Shown here: positions 55,162-62,996 of the stretch, piece after piece
How positions within the stretch are numbered: position 1 is the stretch's first letter
How the letters are laid out: every line of letters starts with the position of its first letter
From: Chloroflexota bacterium
Lineage (GTDB): Bacteria > Chloroflexota > UBA6077 > JACCZL01
Length of the DNA: 64,000 nt
Direction of reading: 5' to 3'
NCBI GenBank assembly: GCA_020845495.1
Contig: JADLFM010000243.1
Span: 1-64,000 of the forward strand
Position numbers and translations under genes: made by a program
Notes under the pieces: generated by a model
What the model saw: the letters and a program-made list of their open reading frames with translations, nothing else
The model's database searches: none
What the model was told of the DNA's origin: nothing

Positions 55162-56009
55162 CCTCTCCTGACGACGATCGCGCCGCCCCTGACAACCTCG
55201 TCCGGGACGGCGCATCCGACCGTCCGGCACAGACAGGCGGCTCGGGCGCACGACCGGGTGAGTCGCCCTCGATGCGACGCGAGCTGATCGCCAGTCTGGT
55301 TGTCAACGCGGCCCTGCCGTTCGCGCTCTACAAGGTCTTGTCCTCGCGCGGCGTCGCTGACGTGCCGGCCCTGACCGCGACGGCCATCTTTCCGTTCGGC
55401 TGGACACTTTACGGCTGGTGGCGCTCGAGGCGGCTCGATCTCATCGCGTCGATCTCGCTCGTCACCATCGTCGTCGGCATCGTCACGAGCCTGATCTCGA
55501 ATGATCCGGTCTTCTTCATGGTCAAGGAGTCGTTGCTCACCGCCGTCTGGTCTCTGCTCTGCTTCGGCTCGCTGCTGTTCCCTCGGCCGCTCATGTTCTA
55601 TTTTGGGCGGGCGTTTGTGAGCGCCGGTCATCCCGAGCGCGCCGTATGGTTCGACCGGCTCTGGCAGTACGAGGAGTTCCGCTTCTCACAGCGGCTGATC
55701 ACGGCCGTCTGGGGAGTGGGGTACGCTGTTGAAGCGGGGGTGCGGGTCGTGCTGGCCCTGACGCTGCCGATCTCGACCTTCCTGCTGCTGTCGGCACCGC
55801 TCATGCTGATCGTGACGGCCGGCCTGATCGTCTGGACGATGGCGTACAGCAAGCGGGTCGGCCGGCGGGCCAGGGCCGCTCACCGTACCGCTGTCGAGCA
55901 CACTTCGTCGACCGAACCCGCGGGGAACGCTTCGTCGGCTGACCCCGCGGAGAGTGCTTCGTTGGCTGACCCCGCCGAGCGCGGCCGTGGCCCTCGGAGT
56001 AGTCCCTGA
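55158..56009 (+). CDS. VC0807-like membrane protein
   Basis: Predicted 283-residue integral membrane protein with about six helices. VC0807-like features: LIASLVVNAALPFALYKVLS, ALTATAIFPFGWTLYGWWRSRRLDLIA, IVVGIVTSLISNDPVFFMVKESLLT and the amphipathic SLLFPRPLMFYFGRAF. The C-terminal ~45 residues hold an SSADPAESASLADPAE repeat. Its ATG lies within the last codons of the PrsW gene, so the two are cotranslated. Function is unknown; a partner role with PrsW is inferred from coupling only. Confidence 0.7.
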   Translation: MTSPDDDRAAPDNLVRDGASDRPAQTGGSGARPGESPSMRRELIASLVVNAALPFALYKVLSSRGVADVPALTATAIFPFGWTLYGWWRSRRLDLIASISLVTIVVGIVTSLISNDPVFFMVKESLLTAVWSLLCFGSLLFPRPLMFYFGRAFVSAGHPERAVWFDRLWQYEEFRFSQRLITAVWGVGYAVEAGVRVVLALTLPISTFLLLSAPLMLIVTAGLIVWTMAYSKRVGRRARAAHRTAVEHTSSTEPAGNASSADPAESASLADPAERGRGPRSSP

Positions 56010-56119
56010 AGCCGAGTCAGCGGCCGACTCAGAGGCCGGCAGTCAGTGCGCTGTCTGCTGTCTCTCGGAGCTTGGACTGTGAACTGGTCGGCCTCGACGA
56101 CGTTCCCATCGCCGGCCGT

Positions 56120-56257
56120 CTAGATCCCGACGCGGCCTTCGGCAAGCGTCTCATCCGCGATGTCGGCGACCTGCGTGCCGTTCGCGATGAAGTTCAGGCG
56201 ATTGCCGATCGCACGAGCGGTCAACTCGTTCCGCCGTGAGGCGTGCCGCTGTAGCAT
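56120..56257 (-). pseudogene. Remnant of a LamG/DUF1080-like jelly-roll domain
   Basis: A 45-codon frame, minus strand. Its last 31 residues, reading ELTARAIGNRLNFIANGT and then QVADIADETLAEGRVGI, end in a stop. They match the C-terminal strands of concanavalin-type sugar-binding domains (pattern: xGNRLxxxxNGxxVAxxxDxxxxxGRVGI). No upstream portion of such a gene remains, and the divergent Ldh start is only 51 bp away. It looks like the 3' scrap of a lost gene. Confidence 0.45.
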
Positions 56258-56307
56258 GTGGCCGTCGGCGTGAGCTACGCTGCCGGCCGACGTTCGGGAG
56301 GTGCATC

Positions 56308-57363
56308 GTGCCGATCGTGACCGCTGACGACCTGACTACGCTTGCCACCGCCATATACGAGGCGGCCGGAACCCCGCCCGAGCATGCACGCATCGTCGTC
56401 GCGCACCAGGTGGGAGCAAATCTGGTGGGGCACGACTCCCACGGTGTGATGCTGCTGCCCACCTACGTCAGTCGAATCGACCGTGGCCATATCCAGCCGG
56501 CTGCCCGCCCGGTGGTCATCGACGAGACGCCGACGACCACCGCCGTCAACGGGCAGTGGGGCTTTGGGCCGGTGGTCTCGGAATGGACGATGCAGCGCTG
56601 CATCGACAAGGCGCGCGCGTCACGGATCGCGGTGGCGACGGTCCGCGAGCAGAGCCACGTCGGCCGGCTCGGCGACTACCCGATCATGGCAGCGCGGGCC
56701 GGCTTCATCGGCATCATGATGTGCGACTCTGGCCAGTCGCCGAAGTCGGTGGCGCCGTTCGGCGGGCGCGAGGCGCGGCTCGGCACGAACCCGCTCTGCA
56801 TCGCCTTCCCGACCGATCTGGCCGGCCCGGTCTTCATCGACATGGCGACGAGCGGCGTGGCGGCCGGAAAGCTCGGTGTGGCGCGGGCGCGCAAGCAGCC
56901 GATCCCGTTCGGTTGGGTGCTCGACAAGCACGGCCGTCCGACGACCGATCCGAACGACTACTACGATGGCGGCGTGATGCTGCCGCTTGGGGGCGCCGAG
57001 GGCCACAAGGGGTATGGGCTCTCGTTCGCGGTGGAAACGCTGGCGGCGCTCCTGCCGGGCCTGGGCTTTGGCATCGATCCCCAGGGCCGCCACAACGACG
57101 GCTCGTTCATGCTCGCCATCGACCCCAGCGCGTTCATGCCGCTCGTCGACTTCAAGGGACAGGTCGAGGCGTTCGTTGGCTACCTGAAGGAGACGCCGCC
57201 GGCCGAAGGCTTCGGCGAGGTGCTCTACCCTGGTGAGAAGGAGTACCGTACCGAGCACCTGCGCCGAAGCTCCGGCATCCCGATCGAAGACGACACCTGG
57301 ACGAAGATCGGCGGCGTGGCCGAGCGCTTCGGCCTGACCGCGTTACTGAAGACGGCCGACTGA
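56308..57363 (+). CDS. Ldh-family (malate/L-sulfolactate/ureidoglycolate type) dehydrogenase
   Basis: Predicted 351-residue NAD(P)-dependent oxidoreductase of the YbiC/ComC/AllD family, unrelated to the Rossmann-fold lactate dehydrogenases. The catalytic His lies in VGHDSHGVMLLPTYVSRI. Other family segments are VNGQWGFGPVVSEWTMQR, VREQSHVGRLGDYP, LGTNPLCIAFPTD and VFIDMATSGVAAGK, and GGVMLPLGGAEGHKGYGLS. I start at the GTG at 56308, which follows GGGAGG; the longer frame to 56236 is arginine-rich. It probably reduces or oxidises a 2-keto/2-hydroxy acid. The substrate is open. Confidence 0.88.
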   Translation: MPIVTADDLTTLATAIYEAAGTPPEHARIVVAHQVGANLVGHDSHGVMLLPTYVSRIDRGHIQPAARPVVIDETPTTTAVNGQWGFGPVVSEWTMQRCIDKARASRIAVATVREQSHVGRLGDYPIMAARAGFIGIMMCDSGQSPKSVAPFGGREARLGTNPLCIAFPTDLAGPVFIDMATSGVAAGKLGVARARKQPIPFGWVLDKHGRPTTDPNDYYDGGVMLPLGGAEGHKGYGLSFAVETLAALLPGLGFGIDPQGRHNDGSFMLAIDPSAFMPLVDFKGQVEAFVGYLKETPPAEGFGEVLYPGEKEYRTEHLRRSSGIPIEDDTWTKIGGVAERFGLTALLKTAD

Positions 57364-57411
57364 TCGACGGGCGGGCTGGGCGGCCTGGCCGGCGCTCGCC
57401 GGTTGGACCGC

Positions 57412-58695
57412 TCAGGCGCCACGAAGGGCCGGCGAGCGCACCGCCATCGCCAGGATGACCACACAGCCCAGGAGCCCGGCTCCAGCCAGGACGATCGGCG
57501 CTCCGAACCAGTCGGCCAGGATGCCCTGAGGCAGCGCCCCGAGCGGCATCAGGCCCCAGGCCATCATGTAGACGCTCATCACCCGCCCACGTAGCTCGTC
57601 CGGCGTCGCAAGCTGCACCAGCGTATTGTTCGTCGCGAGGTAGATGGCCTGGGCGACGCCGATCAGCCCCATGAGGCCGATCGAGAGCGGCATCCAGGCG
57701 CTCACCGCGAAGAGCGCCAGCAGCAGGCCGAAGGCTGTGAGCGACGTGAACAGGAACAGGCCCTGCCGGCGCACGGGCAGCGCGACGATGCAGCAGGAGC
57801 CGAGCACCGCGCCGACCCCCATGGCGGTCATCAGCGTGCCCAGGCCATCCGGACCGGTGTGCAGGATGTCTCGTGCGAAGATGGGGAGCAGTTGGGTGTA
57901 CGGCATCAACAGGAAGGCTGGGATCGCCTGGAGCGACGTCAGCGCCAGGACGGTCGGATCGCCCCAGACGTAGCGCACGCCCTCGACGAGGTTTTGTGCC
58001 GCCGAGCCGCGCCTGGCAAGGCCAGCGCCCGGCTGAGGTGCCAGCATCGCGGCGCAGATCAACGCCAGGACGAAGCCGATCGCCTGGACGCCGAACGACG
58101 CCGCCACGCCGAACCAGGCGATCAGCAGTCCTGCCAGGGCTGGCCCGATGACTCGCCCAGAGTTCTGGCCTGTCGACAGCAGCGCAATGGCAGCGCTCAA
58201 GAGCGAGCGCTCGACGGTGCCCGGGGTGAGCGCCTGACGGGCCGGGATGATCAGCACGAACAGGCCGCCGGATAGGAGGGCGGTCATGGCGACGTGCCAC
58301 GGTTCAACCAGTTCGGTCGCAATCAGCGCCGCCAGTGCGACCGCGATCAACGCGGTTAGCGCCTGCGTCACCACCAGGACGTAGCGGCGGTCGAAACGAT
58401 CGACGACCACGCCGGCTGGCAACGCCAGCAGGAGCATCGGAATGCCCCGTGCGAACGAGACGATGCCAAGCCAGGTCGGGGAGTCGGTGAGATCGTAGAT
58501 CAGCCAGCCCTGCGCCACCTGTTGCATAAAGCTGCCGGTCATGGTGAGCGCCGTACCCACGAAGAGGTAGCGGTACGACGTGGACGCGAACGGCGCGAGG
58601 CCGACCGACGTTCCCGCCGCTCGTCGGGGGGCCGATCCGCCTGCGTCCTGGGGGACTGGTCCCGCATCGGGGCGGGAAACCGCACGCGATGCCAT
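57412..58695 (-). CDS. MFS transporter (EntS-like)
   Basis: Predicted 427-residue major facilitator with twelve helices. MFS_3-type motifs are YRYLFVGTALTMTGSFMQQVAQGWLIYDL, VVDRFDRRYVLVVTQAL and PGTVERSLLSAAIALLSTGQNSGRVIGPALAG. It is probably an exporter of a small molecule. AAGGAG lies 4 nt before the ATG. It converges with the Ldh gene 48 bp away, with a weak CCGGCG/CGCCGG hairpin between. To its right the CRISPR array begins about 130 bp from its start codon. Confidence 0.87.
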   Translation of the reverse strand: MASRAVSRPDAGPVPQDAGGSAPRRAAGTSVGLAPFASTSYRYLFVGTALTMTGSFMQQVAQGWLIYDLTDSPTWLGIVSFARGIPMLLLALPAGVVVDRFDRRYVLVVTQALTALIAVALAALIATELVEPWHVAMTALLSGGLFVLIIPARQALTPGTVERSLLSAAIALLSTGQNSGRVIGPALAGLLIAWFGVAASFGVQAIGFVLALICAAMLAPQPGAGLARRGSAAQNLVEGVRYVWGDPTVLALTSLQAIPAFLLMPYTQLLPIFARDILHTGPDGLGTLMTAMGVGAVLGSCCIVALPVRRQGLFLFTSLTAFGLLLALFAVSAWMPLSIGLMGLIGVAQAIYLATNNTLVQLATPDELRGRVMSVYMMAWGLMPLGALPQGILADWFGAPIVLAGAGLLGCVVILAMAVRSPALRGA

Positions 58696-58825
58696 GAGGC
58701 TCCTTCGCGCTCGCCGCCCGCCTGCATGACCTATCGTGCAGGCGCCGGGTCATTGGCTCGCTCGCCGATTCTAGCGCGCGCTCACCGTACTCGCCCACCG
58801 GCGGCACCTCCCACAGGTAGCCGAT

Positions 58826-61800
58826 GTTTCAATCCTCACCCATCACTGAAGATGGGTGCGACCGGGTATCGTGCCTCTCATCACAGCTCTGTGCTTGTTT
58901 CAATCCTCACCCATCACTGAAGATGGGTGCGACGGCTCAAGGTCATCGCGGTCAGTCTGCCGAACGCGTTTCAATCCTCACCCATCACTGAAGATGGGTG
59001 CGACGTCGACTGAGACACGGCAGCAGCGGGCACAGCAGGTTTCAATCCTCACCCATCACTGAAGATGGGTGCGACGCGTCTTGGGATGCCTCAGCGATCT
59101 CCTCGACGATGTTTCAATCCTCACCCATCACTGAAGATGGGTGCGACGTCCGTGCCCGCATGCCACGCGGTATCGCCGTCGCGTTTCAATCCTCACCCAT
59201 CACTGAAGATGGGTGCGACGTCATTTCGGCGGGCAAACTGGCGAACGACCCTTTCGTTTCAATCCTCACCCATCACTGAAGATGGGTGCGACACGGCGCA
59301 AACTGTTGTGCCAGACGGTCAAGTATTGTTTCAATCCTCACCCATCACTGAAGATGGGTGCGACCAGCATCGGCGCGAATTCATCCCGTTTTGTGGCGGG
59401 TTTCAATCCTCACCCATCACTGAAGATGGGTGCGACTTTCGGCTTACGGCCGCGCCGAGATTTTAGTGGCCGTTTCAATCCTCACCCATCACTGAAGATG
59501 GGTGCGACCAAGCTGGCGAATGACCCTTTTAGACCCCCAACCAGTTTCAATCCTCACCCATCACTGAAGATGGGTGCGACTTGCACCGTCATATGCGCGA
59601 CGTAATCGACCAAGGTTTCAATCCTCACCCATCACTGAAGATGGGTGCGACGGTGCTCCGCCTTCTCTTGGCGGCCGTTTCGTCGCGTTTCAATCCTCAC
59701 CCATCACTGAAGATGGGTGCGACGAATCAGGGAGGATCGCACAGGCAGAAGCAGTTCTGTTTCAATCCTCACCCATCACTGAAGATGGGTGCGACATCCT
59801 GATTACGGTCAATATCGTTGAGGGATACAAGTTTCAATCCTCACCCATCACTGAAGATGGGTGCGACGCTTATTGTCCTGCTTACCCGCTCAAAGTCCGT
59901 GCCGGTTTCAATCCTCACCCATCACTGAAGATGGGTGCGACCATGGGATATCGGCAACGTTGTTGTCTACATTGACGGTTTCAATCCTCACCCATCACTG
60001 AAGATGGGTGCGACGCGGGCATAAGACGATTGATTCGTTCCGTGATTTATTGTTTCAATCCTCACCCATCACTGAAGATGGGTGCGACGGTATTGCAGGA
60101 CTCATCGTCCTGCTTACCCGCTCGTTTCAATCCTCACCCATCACTGAAGATGGGTGCGACCTGCTACGCTTATCATGGCGTATTTGATTCTTAGGTTTCA
60201 ATCCTCACCCATCACTGAAGATGGGTGCGACAGTTTGATTACGTTCAACGTCGGCTCAGGATTGCTGTTTCAATCCTCACCCATCACTGAAGATGGGTGC
60301 GACATGGGGTGATTTATCGCTGGAGTTTGGTACAAGGGTTTCAATCCTCACCCATCACTGAAGATGGGTGCGACATAGCGCATTACACCGATAGTTTCGA
60401 CGACTCCAAGTTTCAATCCTCACCCATCACTGAAGATGGGTGCGACGGGTGGTAGGTTCCCCCCACCACCCAGAGATTCAGTTTCAATCCTCACCCATCA
60501 CTGAAGATGGGTGCGACGCGAACATTGATACGGGATCGGTAACGTTATACGGCGTTTCAATCCTCACCCATCACTGAAGATGGGTGCGACGTTGAGCCTT
60601 CTGGGATCGTATCCAACATTGACTGTTTCAATCCTCACCCATCACTGAAGATGGGTGCGACGTTGTTGGGTACCTATTTGATTCGTGGGAGATAGGAGTT
60701 TCAATCCTCACCCATCACTGAAGATGGGTGCGACTTGGGTGGTAGGTTCTCCCCACCACCCAGAGATTCGTTTCAATCCTCACCCATCACTGAAGATGGG
60801 TGCGACTTGCGGAGCGGGCAGCGGAACGGGAACACTGACCAGTTTCAATCCTCACCCATCACTGAAGATGGGTGCGACTCAATTGCGAATGTCGCAGAAT
60901 CAATACCCACTAAGTTTCAATCCTCACCCATCACTGAAGATGGGTGCGACTTATTTGCGCGCACTGAGACGGGTAAAACCATCATCAGTTTCAATCCTCA
61001 CCCATCACTGAAGATGGGTGCGACGCCAATACCAGGGTCGATATCTGCCAATAAACCGTGTTTCAATCCTCACCCATCACTGAAGATGGGTGCGACTTGC
61101 GACCCCCACATCGTAGGCTGTTGCGCAATGTTTCAATCCTCACCCATCACTGAAGATGGGTGCGACCTTTTATCGGCAGAGATAGGGCATCCCTTTCAAT
61201 CGGTTTCAATCCTCACCCATCACTGAAGATGGGTGCGACCCTGCTAGCGCGGGAATCGACGTCGGTAACGATGGCGTTTCAATCCTCACCCATCACTGAA
61301 GATGGGTGCGACCGCTCGACGCGGTCGGCAAGGCGGGCAAGGTCGAGTTTCAATCCTCACCCATCACTGAAGATGGGTGCGACGTCCAACGCCTGACGAT
61401 CGAAGCCGAGGCGAAATGTTTCAATCCTCACCCATCACTGAAGATGGGTGCGACGGCGTCTACGTGGAGTTCAACATCGCCGAGAAGCTGTTTCAATCCT
61501 CACCCATCACTGAAGATGGGTGCGACGCGAGCCGACCAAGGAGCGGACGACCGCGAAGAAGTTTCAATCCTCACCCATCACTGAAGATGGGTGCGACTCC
61601 ATGCGCCGCCTATTCGGGTGGCGCTCGACGAGGTTTCAATCCTCACCCATCACTGAAGATGGGTGCGACAAGGATCTCCCCGATGACATCTGGAACCCGC
61701 TCATGTTTCAATCCTCACCCATCACTGAAGATGGGTGCGACCGGGATAATCATGGTCGATTGGCCGAGCGAATCTAGTTTCAATCCTCACCCATCACTGA

Positions 61801-62388
61801 AGATGGGTGCGACCCGGCTCACTGCGCGAGGGATGGGAGCCGGACCCGTTTCAATCCTCACCCATCACTGAAGATGGGTGCGACACGGGCTGAGGGACGA
61901 CGCCGAGCCGGCGTGGCAGGTTTCAATCCTCACCCATCACTGAAGATGGGTGCGACACGCCCTGGCCTCCAGGCGGCGGACGGCCTCGGCGTTTCAATCC
62001 TCACCCATCACTGAAGATGGGTGCGACGCCGACTCGCCGTTCAACCGGGCGAAGTCCATCATGTTTCAATCCTCACCCATCACTGAAGATGGGTGCGACT
62101 TCCAGTCACCAGCCGGCAGCTTTTTAGGAAAAGGGTTTCAATCCTCACCCATCACTGAAGATGGGTGCGACGGAGACCACGGAGGGGACCGCGCCAGGGA
62201 CGGGCGCGTTTCAATCCTCACCCATCACTGAAGATGGGTGCGACAGGCGCAGATGCCAGATCACGGCTCCCGTCCCATGTTTCAATCCTCACCCATCACT
62301 GAAGATGGGTGCGACCGGAGCATCCTTACTCGGCTTGCGGACGTGATGGGCGTTTCAATCCTCACCCATCACTGAAGATGGGTGCGAC
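58826..62388 (-). CRISPR. Subtype I-C CRISPR array, 50 repeats and 49 spacers
   Basis: I count 50 copies of a 37-bp repeat and 49 spacers of 33-37 bp (mostly 34-36). On the plus strand the repeat begins GTTTCAATCCTCACCCATC and ends GATGGGTGCGAC; all copies look identical. The core is a hairpin: 8-bp arms CACCCATC/GATGGGTG with loop ACTGAA. Read on the minus strand it starts GTCGCACCC and ends GGATTGAAAC, so crRNA carries the usual ATTGAAAC handle and transcription runs from 62388 to 58826. cas2 and cas1 on the same strand beyond the leader fit I-C. The spacers show related pairs and a composition shift (see findings). The leader-distal end (58826) shows no decayed repeat. Confidence 0.97.
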
Positions 62389-62648
62389 GCTGGTTGCAGC
62401 CCTTTAGGCTGCCTGTTTCATACGACTTTGTGCACCTCCTGGTCGAATCTGCACGCGCTGCTACCGGCTCGACTGCCCGATCTGCGGCATATAGGCGGTC
62501 TGCAGCCCCCGAACTGCGCGGACCCTCCGCGTATCAGGGTGGCGCCGACGGTTCGCGCACGCAACCATAGTAGCCCCAACCGGGCACTCTCGGCTGCTCT
62601 CGCCCGCACGCATCCTCCTACTGGCGGCCACTACAGGCATGGCAACCG
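62389..62648 (-). promoter_or_regulatory. CRISPR leader region
   Basis: The 260 bp between the first (leader-proximal) repeat and cas2, read leftward. Adjacent to the repeat is a perfect hairpin, GCAGCC (62396-62401) with GGCTGC (62407-62412). Just upstream of it is the 12-mer GTCGTATGAAAC (minus strand of 62415-62426), which resembles a repeat with its middle removed. There is no convincing gene. Array transcription and new spacer insertion should start here. Confidence 0.7.
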
Positions 62649-62939
62649 CTACAGCACCAGCGGATCGTGGAGGTCGAACGCCGGCTGCTGCCCGAACATG
62701 CGCACGAACCGCTCGCGTGGCTCTCGAAGCCGATAGACCCTCAGACTGTCTTCGGTCGGACTCATCTCACGCAGCAAGCGATGAAGCAGAAGTTCCAGGC
62801 TCGCCTCGTTCAGCGTGCACTCGAAGACCGAAAGTTGCACCCGCTGCCCATAGCCCTCACAGACCTTCGCCACACGCCGCAAACGCCGCCGACCGGCCGT
62901 TGTGTCGGTCGCCACGTCGTACGTGACCAGCACTTCCAC
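62649..62939 (-). CDS. cas2: CRISPR-associated endonuclease Cas2, subtype I-C
   Basis: A 96-residue Cas2: VEVLVTYDVATDT (ferredoxin-like first strand with the metal-binding Asp), GRRRLRRVAKVCEGYGQRVQLSVFECTLNEA, typical of I-C Cas2, and the C-terminal RVYRLREP strand. I start at the GTG at 62939 because GGAGG lies five bases upstream; an M six codons earlier would fall within that site. With Cas1 it forms the spacer-integration complex. It is 57 bp from cas1 and directly precedes the leader. Confidence 0.93.
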   Translation of the reverse strand: MEVLVTYDVATDTTAGRRRLRRVAKVCEGYGQRVQLSVFECTLNEASLELLLHRLLREMSPTEDSLRVYRLREPRERFVRMFGQQPAFDLHDPLVL

Positions 62940-62996
62940 GGCTCCTCCCTGCACCCGTCGTCGGATCGCTTGCCCCCAGCACAGACACCCGTCAAG

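Noticed and set aside
57152..58300. 382-codon minus-strand frame overlapping the MFS and Ldh genes
   Set aside because: Overlaps two well-supported genes and reads as Arg/Pro/Gly/His-rich noise.
58856..62346. A series of long open frames across the CRISPR array encoding repeats such as FNPHPSLKMGAT and FQSSPITEDGCD
   Set aside because: Repeat plus spacer averages 72 bp, a multiple of three, so the repeat keeps frames open. The translations are just the repeat DNA read in different frames; there is no ribosome-binding site or family likeness.
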